Shown here: piece after piece, positions 34,101 through 43,101 of the stretch
How positions within the stretch are numbered: position 1 is the stretch's first letter
Layout: every line of letters begins with the position of its first letter
NCBI GenBank assembly: GCA_013141455.1
Contig: JABFQW010000018.1
Span: 1-64,000 of the forward strand
Length of the DNA stretch: 64,000 bases
Direction: 5' to 3'
Source of the DNA: Bacteroidales bacterium
GTDB taxonomy: Bacteria > Bacteroidota > Bacteroidia > Bacteroidales > F082
The notes under the pieces: generated by a model
What the model was told of the DNA's origin: nothing
The model's input: only the letters and a program-made list of their open reading frames with translations
Databases searched by the model: none
Program-made: the position numbers and the translations under genes

Positions 34101-35015
34101 ATAGGCCGTTTCCATAAGGGTGCGTTTTACCTTGCACAGCAACTTGAACTTGATATTGTTCCGGTTATCCTTCATGGTACCGGCAAATGCATTACCAAAG
34201 GCAGCTTTACAGTACATGATGCTATTATAACTATCAAAGTCCTTAAACGAATCAAATTTAATGATGCTGAATTTGGAGTAACCTATCAGCAGAAAACAAA
34301 GTCCATTCATCAACTGTTTAAAGCGAAGTACGCTTTACTGGAGGAAGAATTTCATACACCTGAACATTTTCGCAAACGGGTTATCGACAACTTCCTTTTT
34401 AAAGGTCCGTTGCTTGAATGGTATATGAAAGTGAAGTTGCGGATGGAAGATAATTATCAGATTTTTCAGTATCTGGTGCCTAAACAAGGAGTCATAATTG
34501 ATGCCGGATGCGGTTATGGTTTTATGGCATATATGCTTGCTTACCTTGAGCCAGCGCGCGAAATTACCGGATTCGATTATGATTTGTCAAAGATCGAAGT
34601 GGCTGAAAATGGATTTGACAAACCTGCAAATCTGAGTTTTATAGGTTCAAATCTTCAGGATTTTTATTTTCCACAAGCAGATTGTATTATATTCAGCGAT
34701 GTTTTGCATTATTTAAATCAACAGGAACGGAAACAGATTTTTACAGAATATGCTTCAAAACTATCACCGGGAGGTTCGATAATTGTTAGAGATGGCGACA
34801 ATAGATTAGCTAAAAAACATGCCGTTACACGCTTAACTGAATTTCTCTCAACACGTATTTTAAATTTTAATAAAACAGAGAATAAACTCGAATTCTTCTC
34901 ATTCGATGCTATGGCTCAACTCGGCGAAAGCCTTGGTTTTGAGACACAGATTATCGATCAGACAAGATGGACATCGAATTTAATTATGGTATTCAAAAGG
35001 AAAAACAATGGATGA
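31167..35015 (+). CDS. MMPL-family exporter fused to a PlsC acyltransferase and a methyltransferase
   Basis: A 1282-residue three-part protein. Residues 1 to about 830 are an RND/MMPL transporter with two halves: a first membrane segment at 15-35, a large periplasmic loop, helices at about 270-410, a second loop, and helices at about 665-800 including FGLGDDYCIFTMDGLLHEYR. Residues of about 870-1060 are a PlsC acyltransferase (VANHQSFID, FPEGTRSKDGKIGRFHKGAF). Residues of about 1100-1280 are a class I methyltransferase (IIDAGCGYGFMAYML, FDYDLSKIEVAE). Predicted to export the finished polyene and acylate it or its lipid. It overlaps the next gene by 8 bp. No internal stop or frame disturbance. 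Confidence 0.87.
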   Translation: MKGLVLKSYDYFSNHRLVFWLVMLLIFILLVALSLRVSFEEDISKMLQMDARTREYRKLIQNTRLVDKLVISISDESPVVSTDLLKMAYCDSMLVRLQTIDSSLVKKVISNPDDFPFMEVYKALLRNLPFFVEEQDYAHIDSILRPETIQRHLAENTKLLSSPAGILIRQSLPLDPAGISGSITLRLQKLGEATGYEINDGYFFTKDKKNLVLFIEPANAANETSKNAVLIKAIEDFATDLKQQEQFKNIKCGFMGATAVSVGNARQIQRDTILTLAVLCIALIILITFIFRKKRTPFLIFLPIIFGMAFALACISFIEKDISLIAIGASSVLLGIAVNYPLHILTHRLHEKDLRKVIGDMVEPMTIGSATTIGGFICLLFVKAEILHDFGLLGAFGLIGAVVFSLIFLPHLIGKQQTEQKITGKWLEKAGNIQLENYTYLRWSIILLSPVMLYFAQFIEFDSNLLHLNYMSSELKETELALRGVDSLKHSVYVISFGGTLDQALASAGRIKYLSDSLNKSGTANKYTGVADFLPSQEEQEKRRKRWKHYFTTEKIQRIKASLNNSGKVLGFKESAFNDFYSNLELKNNQIDSVDFHLLTKVFAKETVSVTPEMTTIVSVLQVPTTSLSDVEKLVSQQPSSRMLDNKFMSNQLASIINDDFNFIAIFSALLVFVALLLTYGRIELALTAFIPMVVSWVWILGLMGLFHIQFNIVNIILSTFIFGLGDDYCIFTMDGLLHEYRNKKKQMPVIRMSILLSGLTTLIGFGVMLIAKHPALQSIALVSVIGITSVLVISQVLMPFLFRIFISSPVSKGFAPISFKTALLTIFAYTFFITGCLLLSIAGFFLLVLNPFNRPKAQRLFNWMISKITWAQLYVMGNLNKRIIYDEKHDFSKPCIFVANHQSFIDILSMCMLSPKMILLTNNWVWNSPLFGYVVRLAGYYPVFEGAEPGIELLKAKIDAGYSIAVFPEGTRSKDGKIGRFHKGAFYLAQQLELDIVPVILHGTGKCITKGSFTVHDAIITIKVLKRIKFNDAEFGVTYQQKTKSIHQLFKAKYALLEEEFHTPEHFRKRVIDNFLFKGPLLEWYMKVKLRMEDNYQIFQYLVPKQGVIIDAGCGYGFMAYMLAYLEPAREITGFDYDLSKIEVAENGFDKPANLSFIGSNLQDFYFPQADCIIFSDVLHYLNQQERKQIFTEYASKLSPGGSIIVRDGDNRLAKKHAVTRLTEFLSTRILNFNKTENKLEFFSFDAMAQLGESLGFETQIIDQTRWTSNLIMVFKRKNNG

Positions 35016-36516
35016 AAGCTTTGATGTTGTAATCATAGGTAGCGGACTGGGTGGTTTATTGTGTGGAGCGATACTTGGAAAAAATGGATATAAAGTTGCC
35101 GTGCTTGAAAAGAATCCACGGATTGGTGGTTGTCTTCAAAGTTATAAACGCGATGGCAGGTTATTCGATACCGGTGTGCATTATATCGGAGGACTTGAAA
35201 AAGGTCAGACCCTTTATAAGATATTTTCTTACCTTGGAGTGATGGAGCGTATCAAGATCAAACGGTTAGATAAAGAAGGCTTTGATGTGATTAAATTTGG
35301 CGACAGCGGGAAGGAATATGTTTTTGCTCAGTCATATGAGAAATTTATTGATACGCTTGCACAATCGTTTCCGGATGAACGCGAAGGAATCGAAAATTAT
35401 TGCCGGAGCATAAAGGAATTGTGCGACAGGTTTCCGCTCTATAACCTACGGAATGGGGATTTTATGGATAAGATGGATATGCTTGACATGAATGCACGGG
35501 AAATGATCAATTCATTTGTTAAAGATCCCTTACTTCAGAATGTTCTGGCAGGTAATAATAGTCTTTATGCAGGTTCTGGTGAAAAATCACCTTTTTATAT
35601 ACATGCACTGATTTTAAACAGTTATATCGAAAGCGCCTGGCGCTGTGAAGGCGGAGGATCGCAGATTGCTAAAGCCCTTGCTGATGTTATTACTGAAGCC
35701 GGTGGTAAAGTGATCAAGCGTGCTGAAGTAACGCAGATACTTGTAAAAGAAGGTGAGGCCACAAAAGTTATAACAAAAGATAATCGGGAGTTTATCGGGA
35801 AACAGTTTATTTCTGATCTACACCCGGCTGTTACAATTGCTTTGACTCAATCGGATGTATTCCGGAAAGCGTATGTTAACCGTATTACACACCTCGAAAA
35901 TACGGTGAGTGTTTTTATTCTGAATGTTGTGTTTAAGAATTCGGCATTTCCATTTATAAATAAAAATGTTTATTATTATTCGAAACCGGAAAATGTATGG
36001 AACGGAACTGAATACGACAAGGCGAAATGGCCGGAAAATTATGCATTGTTTATGAGCGAAGGTGAAGGGGGATTCGCTCATTCGGCTTCAGTAATGTGTT
36101 ATATGAAGTATTCGGAGTTTGAACAATGGGCTGAAACTAAAAATACTGTTTTTCAGCCTGGAGAGAGAGGTTTGGGTTATAACGAGTTGAAAGAAGAGAA
36201 AGCATTAAAAATATTTGAACTGTTTGAAAACCAATATCCTGGTTTTCGATCTGCGGTAGAATCGTATCATACACTTTCACCACTAACATATCGTGATTAT
36301 ACAGGAACACCCAGCGGATCACTTTACGGAATACAACGCGATTGCAATGAGCCGCTTAAAACGTTTGTACCTGCACGTACCAAAATACCAAATCTCCTGC
36401 TTACAGGTCAGAATCTTAATCTGCATGGAGTTATGGGGGTTTCGGTGAGTTCCATTATTACATGCGGCGAATTGCTGGGGATCGATTCATTGCTCGAGAA
36501 AATTCGTAACAATTAA
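35008..36516 (+). CDS. FAD-dependent oxidoreductase, phytoene desaturase (CrtI)-like
   Basis: A 502-residue flavoprotein with a dinucleotide-binding start DVVIIGSGLGGLLCGAILGKNGYKVAVLEK, then RIGGCLQSY and the CrtI-type DTGVHYIGG. The C-terminal FAD segment is NLLLTGQNLNLHGVMGVSVSSI. CrtI relatives dehydrogenate or isomerise polyenes, so a role in the polyene or its aryl end is plausible; the exact reaction is unknown. It is tightly linked between the exporter fusion and the C45-type acyltransferase. Confidence 0.85.
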   Translation: MDESFDVVIIGSGLGGLLCGAILGKNGYKVAVLEKNPRIGGCLQSYKRDGRLFDTGVHYIGGLEKGQTLYKIFSYLGVMERIKIKRLDKEGFDVIKFGDSGKEYVFAQSYEKFIDTLAQSFPDEREGIENYCRSIKELCDRFPLYNLRNGDFMDKMDMLDMNAREMINSFVKDPLLQNVLAGNNSLYAGSGEKSPFYIHALILNSYIESAWRCEGGGSQIAKALADVITEAGGKVIKRAEVTQILVKEGEATKVITKDNREFIGKQFISDLHPAVTIALTQSDVFRKAYVNRITHLENTVSVFILNVVFKNSAFPFINKNVYYYSKPENVWNGTEYDKAKWPENYALFMSEGEGGFAHSASVMCYMKYSEFEQWAETKNTVFQPGERGLGYNELKEEKALKIFELFENQYPGFRSAVESYHTLSPLTYRDYTGTPSGSLYGIQRDCNEPLKTFVPARTKIPNLLLTGQNLNLHGVMGVSVSSIITCGELLGIDSLLEKIRNN

Positions 36517-36519
36517 ACA

Positions 36520-38187
36520 ATGAAGAGGTTTCTAAAATGGTTCCTGATCACGATCCTTTGCCTTATAGTATTGGTAGTTGGGTTCTTTGCATACATTAAC
36601 ACCATTTTCAAACATGAAACTAAAAAATATACTTTTAAAGAATATACTATAGAAAAAGTAGATTCCTGTACTTCGCGAATTGGCAACAACTGGCTCCGAA
36701 AAGAACAACCAGGTCTGTTTACGCTTTACATTGAAGGCAAACCCTTCGAACGTGGACTCATTGCCGGACAGCTTACACATAATCTGATTTATAAACAGGA
36801 AAAAGCCTTTGTTGAACAACTGCAACGGATTGTACCTTCACGCTTCTACATCAATTTCCTGAAATATGTAATTGCCATATTTGATCTCAACCTTTACCGT
36901 TCGATCCCTGAAGAACGAAAGGCTGAAATATACGGCATCTCACTTTCAGCATCTGATACATTCAATAGTATAGCCAGCAATTATCAACGGATTCTAAATT
37001 ACCATGGGGCCCACGATTTGGGTCATATGCTGAGTAATCTTGGTATGGTTGGTTGCACTTCTTTCGGGGTATGGGATGAAAAAACGCCGGATGGGAAACT
37101 ATTGATTGGCCGAAACTTCGATTTTTACGTTGGAGACGAATTTGCAAAAGAGAAAATTATAGCCTTTATCAGGCCTGATTCAGGGTATTTTCATACTTTT
37201 GTAACATGGGGCGGAATGATGGGAGCCGTTTCGGGAATGAATGAAAAAGGCCTTACTGTAACCATCAATGCAGCCAATTCTAATGTAGTTCTTGCAGCGG
37301 CAACGCCTGTTTCACTGGTAGCACGGCAAATTCTTCAGTACGCTTCGAATATAGATGAAGCAGTTGCTGTCGCATCAAAGTTTGACGTTTTCGTTTCAGA
37401 GCTTTTCCTGATTGGTTCAGCTTACGATAATAAAGCCATAATTATTGAGAAAAGGCCTGGATCACAGATCCTGTATGAAACAAATAAAAGTTTTATCATT
37501 TCGACTAATCATTTTCAAAGCACACAAAACGGGTCTTCGGCTGAAGCCAGAAAGCAGAAGTTGAATACCGCTTCAGGTTACCGCAACAATCTCGTTATGG
37601 AATGTTTGAACCAGCAAAAGCAGTTTACTGCACAGGATGTGGTAAAAATACTTCGCGATACGCTTGGCAATCAAGGTAAAAGTATAGGATTAGGAAACGA
37701 AAAAACAATAAATCAGCTTATCGGCCACCATTCCATAATTTTTTATCCTGAGAAAAGAATGTTTTGGGTATCTACATCTCCTTACCAGATCGGAGGTTTT
37801 GTTTGCTACGATTTGAATAAAATGATTGATGAAAAAGCCTTGGTGCCTGGTACAAGATCAGTTATCGATTCTGCATATATCCAACCGGATAGAGAATTTC
37901 TTATAAAGTCTTTACCTCGTTACCAACATTATCTGAATTTAAAGAAGAAAATATCCGCTCACACAATTGATGAGAAAGAAATAGAGATGTTTGTCAGCCT
38001 AAATTCTGATTACTTTGATGCGTATGAGCAAGCCGGTGATTATTATGTGTTTAAAAATCAGTATTCCAATGCAATGTTATTTTATGAGAAGTCATTGAGA
38101 TGTGAGATGCCGGGAGAAAAAGAAATAGATCGCATTAGGAAGAAATATGCTGATTGTCAGGGAAAAACAAATAAAAACAGCCAATAA
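36520..38187 (+). CDS. Membrane-anchored C45-family autoproteolytic acyltransferase/hydrolase
   Basis: A 555-residue protein. One N-terminal membrane helix at about 6-27, a propeptide, then an Ntn-hydrolase domain whose expected nucleophile is the Cys near 180 in LGMVGCTSFGVWDE. The GKLLIGRNFDFYVG and GLTVTINAANS segments fit the C45 (acyl-CoA:6-aminopenicillanate acyltransferase) family, in which the chain is cut before the Cys. The last 110 residues look TPR-like (DYFDAYEQAGDYYVFKNQYSNAMLFYEKSL). Such a protein on the periplasmic side could transfer the aryl polyene acyl group to an acceptor. It is the last gene of the uninterrupted operon. Confidence 0.8.
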   Translation: MKRFLKWFLITILCLIVLVVGFFAYINTIFKHETKKYTFKEYTIEKVDSCTSRIGNNWLRKEQPGLFTLYIEGKPFERGLIAGQLTHNLIYKQEKAFVEQLQRIVPSRFYINFLKYVIAIFDLNLYRSIPEERKAEIYGISLSASDTFNSIASNYQRILNYHGAHDLGHMLSNLGMVGCTSFGVWDEKTPDGKLLIGRNFDFYVGDEFAKEKIIAFIRPDSGYFHTFVTWGGMMGAVSGMNEKGLTVTINAANSNVVLAAATPVSLVARQILQYASNIDEAVAVASKFDVFVSELFLIGSAYDNKAIIIEKRPGSQILYETNKSFIISTNHFQSTQNGSSAEARKQKLNTASGYRNNLVMECLNQQKQFTAQDVVKILRDTLGNQGKSIGLGNEKTINQLIGHHSIIFYPEKRMFWVSTSPYQIGGFVCYDLNKMIDEKALVPGTRSVIDSAYIQPDREFLIKSLPRYQHYLNLKKKISAHTIDEKEIEMFVSLNSDYFDAYEQAGDYYVFKNQYSNAMLFYEKSLRCEMPGEKEIDRIRKKYADCQGKTNKNSQ

Positions 38188-38278
38188 GATTGCGCCAATT
38201 CCAGATATATAAGAGAAATCTTTATACTTGCACATTAAATCATGCCCCAACTGAATAATTAACTTCGACCATTTCGTT

Positions 38279-39586
38279 ATGCTACCTGTTGATAAATTAA
38301 CTTGCGGTGAAATCTATGATCTTCAAAATACAAAGTTGAAGGAATTACTGGCTTATGTCAACTTACGATCTCCATTTTATAAATCACTTTTCGAAACGAA
38401 TAGTATTGATATTTCTAAGATTCAAACAATTGAAGATCTGAAATTTCTGCCAACCACCACCAAAGAAGATCTGCAGATTCAGAATATGGACTTTCTATGT
38501 GTTCCCAAAAGTGAAATAACTGAATATACATCTACCTCAGGGACACTTGGCGCTCCGGTAACCATAGCATTAACAAACAATGATTTATCCCGTTTAGCAT
38601 ATAACGAATATCTTTCGTTTACAGCAACGGGAGCAACATCGTCCGATATTTTCCAACTTGCACTTACACTCGATAAGCAGTTTATGGCCGGGATGGCATA
38701 TTATCAGGGCGCGGCACGCTTAAAAGCTGGAGTTGTGCGCACTGGCCCGGGAGCTCCATCCATGCAATGGGAAACCATTTTCAGGGTAAATTCAACTGCT
38801 ATGGTTGTAGTCCCTTCCTTTATTCTGAAGTTGATTGATTATGCACAAGAGAATGGTATTGATTACCGGAATTCGCCTATGAGACGTGCCATCTGCATTG
38901 GTGAAAATGTACGTGCCGACAATTTTGAACTCAATACCATAGGAAAGCGGATTAAAGAATTCTGGGATATTGAGTTGTTTTCAACCTATGCTTCTACCGA
39001 AATGCAGACAGCATTTACTGAATGCCCTGCCCGGAAAGGTGGTCATATTCATCCTGAACTACTCATAGCTGAAGTTTTAGATGATGACGGGAATTCTTTG
39101 TCCTTCGGCGAAAAAGGCGAACTCACTGTTACTACTTTGGATGTTGAAGGCATGCCACTCGTTCGCTACCGTACTGGTGACATATGTACTTTGATCAATC
39201 AACCCTGTGAGTGTGGGCGGCAAACTCTTCGGATTTCACCGATTCTTGGCCGCAAACAACAGATGATAAAGTTTAAAGGTACATCGCTTTATCCTTCAGT
39301 TATTTATGAAATACTGAATTCGAACAACGACATTATCGATTATATTCTGGAAGTCTCATCAAATGAATTAGACACTGACGATATCCTCATCTGGATCGCA
39401 GTAAAAGTTCCTTCCGAGAAGCTTCTTGCACAGCTGACATCATACCTGCATGCTTCACTGCGGGTTATGCCAAAGATCATCATTGCCGATTTAGCCGAGA
39501 TTCAAAAAAGGCAAAAAGGAGGTATTGGTCGCAAACCAATACGATTTGTTGATCGCCGAGTTATTGGTGAGCCTAATAATCATTAA
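38279..39586 (+). CDS. Phenylacetate-CoA ligase-like aryl-CoA/ACP ligase
   Basis: A 435-residue adenylate-forming enzyme of the PaaK group. The ATP-binding loop is YTSTSGTLGAPVTIAL; the middle motif YASTEMQTAFTEC and the RYRTGDICTL signature are present, followed by GRKQQMIKFKGTSLYPSVIYE and a C-terminal domain with GIGRKPIRFVD. It probably activates the aromatic acid made by the ammonia-lyase (4-coumarate or a derivative) for loading onto an ACP. A 91-bp gap precedes it, with TATACTTG near 38223-38230 as a weak -7-like element, so it may have its own promoter. Confidence 0.83.
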   Translation: MLPVDKLTCGEIYDLQNTKLKELLAYVNLRSPFYKSLFETNSIDISKIQTIEDLKFLPTTTKEDLQIQNMDFLCVPKSEITEYTSTSGTLGAPVTIALTNNDLSRLAYNEYLSFTATGATSSDIFQLALTLDKQFMAGMAYYQGAARLKAGVVRTGPGAPSMQWETIFRVNSTAMVVVPSFILKLIDYAQENGIDYRNSPMRRAICIGENVRADNFELNTIGKRIKEFWDIELFSTYASTEMQTAFTECPARKGGHIHPELLIAEVLDDDGNSLSFGEKGELTVTTLDVEGMPLVRYRTGDICTLINQPCECGRQTLRISPILGRKQQMIKFKGTSLYPSVIYEILNSNNDIIDYILEVSSNELDTDDILIWIAVKVPSEKLLAQLTSYLHASLRVMPKIIIADLAEIQKRQKGGIGRKPIRFVDRRVIGEPNNH

Positions 39587-39778
39587 ATTTGTCAGAACTT
39601 CAATTTGATAGGAAGTCGTAAGTTGTTAAACAACACAAACTCAGTTTATTGGATATCTTTATTGGTTGCTATCCGTTGGGCAGTCAAAAACGTAAACACC
39701 GCCACAATTGTCCACCTGGATAATACGCATGCAAAATATCAACAGAAATATTGATTAAACCAAAGTTTATTTACCTGA

Positions 39779-40348
39779 TCATTTCATATATTCAGCAGGT
39801 ATGGCCATATCTGCTGAAATATGTTCAAAGAATTTAGTTGATTTCCATTCAGTTTCATACTGATCAAGTTTCTCTGGAATAAAATCAGCCAATTTCACAT
39901 TCATACTTTGTATTTTGTCTTCTGGAGTAACAACAGGAGCTTTTTCGAGAATCAATTCTTTAGCCCGTTCAAAAAGTTCCGTTTCTTGAATAGTAACAGG
40001 AGCTAATCCAACGCGGGCCTTCCATGCGCCCATTTCTATATTTACAACAACAAGGTAAGTCCCACCTTCCTTAAGGTCTGCTGTAATAAATTCTTTATTT
40101 TCTGATGATGCCCAGAAAAGATTCTGGCCCGGATCACATTCATATCTCATATAATTTCTACCCTTAAAAATGCCGATGTATTTGTCCTGGTGGAAGAATT
40201 CAAAAGAAACCACGCCACCATAACTCGATACACGTACAAAATAGACAACAGCTTTCCCGGGAGCAGGTGGTGTAAATCCTTGACCTTTTGTAATGGTTAT
40301 TCCAGTAAGTAATAAAATTAGTGTAAATAAAAAGACTTTTGCTTTCAT
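39779..40348 (-). CDS. Exported DUF2846-like protein
   Basis: A 189-residue protein with a signal peptide (residues 1-22, ending TKGQG). The pattern GKAVVYFVR ... FFHQDKYIGIFKGRNYMRYECDPGQNLFWASSENKEFITADLKEGGTYLVVVNI fits DUF2846, a small beta-sandwich domain of unknown role. Beyond the aryl polyene cluster and on the opposite strand, so probably unrelated to it. Confidence 0.7.
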   Translation of the reverse strand: MKAKVFLFTLILLLTGITITKGQGFTPPAPGKAVVYFVRVSSYGGVVSFEFFHQDKYIGIFKGRNYMRYECDPGQNLFWASSENKEFITADLKEGGTYLVVVNIEMGAWKARVGLAPVTIQETELFERAKELILEKAPVVTPEDKIQSMNVKLADFIPEKLDQYETEWKSTKFFEHISADMAIPAEYMK

Positions 40349-40521
40349 TGGTTTGAATTTTATATATAATTATTGCGATTAAAAGCACTTTCAACCCTGC
40401 ATAACAACAGGTAAAAAAGCTGTTGACAATCAGCTAAACAGAATTATCCGCCAGGTTCTGTTTAATTGTTTGAATCAGAAAAATGGTGCAACGAATTATC
40501 AAATCAGTCTTATGTTATTTC

Positions 40522-40944
40522 CTAAAATCGATAGGCCAGTGAAACCATTTGACGAGGAGCAGGATTTAGATTTAAGGAGAGAGAGTTCAGCTTTTGAGTA
40601 TAGGATCTTTTTTTTGCTCCTCCTATTGCCCACAATACAATTCCCCCGCCAGAAGCTGTTAGTCCTAATGCTGTACAAAGATATCCGGTGAGAAACTTAG
40701 AAGTTCCTGCGTCGGTCACCATATCAGGGTCATCAGCAATAGCATTTGACATGGTGGAAATACCAGCAATTGTTAGAACGGCCCCGCCAATTGTTAATAC
40801 GATTCCCGCATTTCGCATGGTATTAAATTTTTGGACCTTGCTTTCATACAAAAACTTCTTTTTGTTTTGATCCTGAACCTGTGCTTGTAAAGTAAAATGC
40901 GAAAATAGCACACACATCATCATAATTAAAATGGTCTTTTTCAT
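40522..40944 (-). CDS. Small exported membrane protein of unknown function
   Basis: A 140-residue protein: signal peptide ending in TLQAQ, then two hydrophobic segments (MRNAGIVLTIGGAVLTIAGIS and TGYLCTALGLTASGGGIVLWAIGG) and an aromatic C-terminus (VSLAYRF), the kind of end seen on outer-membrane-associated proteins. Not recognised; similar small Bacteroidota proteins are often called hypothetical. It is separated by 173 bp from the DUF2846 gene. Confidence 0.6.
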   Translation of the reverse strand: MKKTILIMMMCVLFSHFTLQAQVQDQNKKKFLYESKVQKFNTMRNAGIVLTIGGAVLTIAGISTMSNAIADDPDMVTDAGTSKFLTGYLCTALGLTASGGGIVLWAIGGAKKRSYTQKLNSLSLNLNPAPRQMVSLAYRF

Positions 40945-41470
40945 AGGCTTTGTTTTATTGATTGTTAGTAACTGTTATGCAAATAACGATAAAATATCAA
41001 TAGTATCGGAAAAATCAACAAAATATTTTTCAAATGATATATCATATTGATAACCAAGGTTTAATGTGTTTATTTCCTTTATTTATTCGTAACATAACCA
41101 CTCTAAAAGAAAGATCATCACTTCTTTTTTGAATGTCATTATTTTCAGACTTTTTACAGAATTCCTAAAAATTCAAGGAGTTTAATCAATGACAGTTTGA
41201 TTTAAGAAGCTTTTTTTGCGTTCAATGTGTAGTTGGTGAAACCAATGAAGGTTGATATGGTTTAGAAACATTTTCCCTTGTTGTATATCAATTTACCCCA
41301 TTACCAAATTCCTGTCCACACACTATGATTGTATAATTTTGGTCAAATAGAAAACTGTCTGTCAGCCACAGGTTCGGCTTTTAATGTAGATTCAATATAA
41401 ATTGAGGCCAATTTGTACCATTATTTATTTTATTGTTAATTTTATCACAATAAAAAAATGGTACTTTGTT
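40945..41470. other. Intergenic region with candidate promoter of the hdr/flx operon
   Basis: An AT-rich gap of 526 bp with no gene. A perfect -7 match, TAATTTTG, lies at 41334-41341 but has no clear -33 TTG at the right distance. A second partial element (TACTTTG) lies just before the start codon. No riboswitch-like structure is recognised. Confidence 0.35.
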
Positions 41471-42505
41471 ATGATTGATCTTAGATGTAATTATTTGGGT
41501 TTACCATTAAAAAACCCAATAATAATAGGTAGTTCGGGATTAACTTCCACGATCGAGAATCTTATTGCCATCGAAAAGGGTGGTGCAGGTGCTGTAGTAT
41601 TAAAATCCATTTTTGAAGAACAGATCAAATTTGAAACAGATAAACTGCTGCATTCTCATGAAGACGATATGCAATCGTGGCAGGAAGCTTTCGAAGGAAT
41701 CGTCAGTTCTGATGAATCCTATTATGATGAAGCGTACGAATACCTGACAAATTATGCACAGGAGCATACGCTTGATCTCTATCTTAAATTAGTGAAGGAT
41801 GCTAAAAAGGCCATCAATATACCCGTTATCGCCAGCATCCACTGCAACACACAATACGACTGGCAGTATTTCGCCAAGCGCTTACAGGACGCTGGTGCAG
41901 ATGCGATCGAACTGAATGCCTATATTTTACCTTCCGACTTTACAAAATCAGGAAGTGAGAACGAACAGATGTATTTCGATATCATCACCGAAGTAAAAAA
42001 ATATGTCAGCATACCGGTTTCATTGAAGATAGGTTATTACTTCTCGAGCTTAGCACAGATGGCTTCCAGACTCTCGGAAACGGGAATCGCGGGGCTTACC
42101 TTGTTCAACCGACCATTCAATCCGGATATCGATATCAACACCCTCGAAGTAAATGCCTCAAATATGTTCAGCAACCCCGAAGAATATTCGCAATCACTGC
42201 GTTGGGTTGCCTTGTTGTCGGGCAGAATCAGTTGCGACATTGCTGCTTCAACGGGGATTCATACCTATGACACCATCATCAAACAACTGCTGGCCGGTGC
42301 CGATGCAGTACAGGTGGTTTCGCTGTTCTACCGAAACGGATTTGATGTTTTACCGGGGATAATTAAGGATATTGAAAAGTGGATGACGGAACACAACTAT
42401 CATTCAATAGCCGATTTCAAGGGCCTGATGAGTAAGGCGCATATCAACAATCCGGCTTCCTACGAACGGGTTCAGTTCATTCGTCAGTATTCAAGCATCG
42501 TTTAA
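41471..42505 (+). CDS. Dihydroorotate dehydrogenase-like flavoprotein, first gene of the hdr/flx operon
   Basis: A 344-residue TIM-barrel protein resembling class 1 dihydroorotate dehydrogenase: start MIDLRCNYLGLPLKNPIIIGSSGLT, FMN-binding elements VVLKSIF, VSLKIG and GADAVQVVSLFYRNG. At the position of the catalytic loop (ELNxSCPN in DHODs) it has ELNAYILPSDF, so the Cys or Ser base is missing and true orotate synthesis is doubtful. The next gene (hdrC) follows after 20 bp, which makes co-transcription likely. ATG 41471 chosen over the TTG at 41402, which lies in the promoter region. Confidence 0.8.
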   Translation: MIDLRCNYLGLPLKNPIIIGSSGLTSTIENLIAIEKGGAGAVVLKSIFEEQIKFETDKLLHSHEDDMQSWQEAFEGIVSSDESYYDEAYEYLTNYAQEHTLDLYLKLVKDAKKAINIPVIASIHCNTQYDWQYFAKRLQDAGADAIELNAYILPSDFTKSGSENEQMYFDIITEVKKYVSIPVSLKIGYYFSSLAQMASRLSETGIAGLTLFNRPFNPDIDINTLEVNASNMFSNPEEYSQSLRWVALLSGRISCDIAASTGIHTYDTIIKQLLAGADAVQVVSLFYRNGFDVLPGIIKDIEKWMTEHNYHSIADFKGLMSKAHINNPASYERVQFIRQYSSIV

Positions 42506-42525
42506 CGAAATGTAAAGGAAATAAT

Positions 42526-43101
42526 ATGTCACATTCAGCGCATTTGATCGAAAGAGATTCGTTGGCTTATGCCATCGAAAAACATGTCGAAGTGCATACA
42601 CAGAAATGTTATCAGTGTGGTAAATGTTCGGCCGGTTGCCCTGTGGCAACGGAAATGGATTTACCACCCAGTCTGGTGATGCGTTTACTTCAGACCGAAA
42701 GAAAAGAAAACGATGAAAAGGTGCTCCGGTCCGAATCGATCTGGCTGTGCCTTACCTGCGAGATGTGCCTGAGCCGCTGCCCGATGGAAATCGATATCCC
42801 TTCGATGATGGATTATCTGCGGCAGAAATCGAGGAGTGAGAAAAAAGTCAATCCGAAAATGAAGAATATCGTGTCATTTCACAAGGCATTTCTGCATTCC
42901 ATTCAATACACGGGACGGCTTTTCGAATTGGGTCTGATACTCGACTACAAGCGTCAATCGTTAAACCTTACTCAGGACATGATGCTTGCCCCGAAGATGA
43001 TTGGAAATGGCAAATTACATTTTATACCCGAGATGATGAAAGATATGCCACATATCACCAGGATATTCAAAAAAACTATAGGGAAAGGAGGTTCGAAATG
43101 A
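42526..43101 (+). CDS. hdrC: Heterodisulfide reductase subunit C-like ferredoxin
   Basis: A 191-residue protein with two [4Fe-4S] motifs: KCYQCGKCSAGCPVA and CLTCEMCLSRCPM. This is the HdrC layout. HdrC passes electrons from HdrA to the HdrB active site. The stop overlaps the hdrB start by 4 bp. In non-methanogens the physiological disulfide is not known. Confidence 0.9.
   Translation: MSHSAHLIERDSLAYAIEKHVEVHTQKCYQCGKCSAGCPVATEMDLPPSLVMRLLQTERKENDEKVLRSESIWLCLTCEMCLSRCPMEIDIPSMMDYLRQKSRSEKKVNPKMKNIVSFHKAFLHSIQYTGRLFELGLILDYKRQSLNLTQDMMLAPKMIGNGKLHFIPEMMKDMPHITRIFKKTIGKGGSK

Noticed and set aside
40945-41470. Possible riboswitch or small RNA in the gap before the hdr/flx operon
   Set aside because: No conserved riboswitch core or strong hairpin with T-tract is visible; only an isolated -7-like element.
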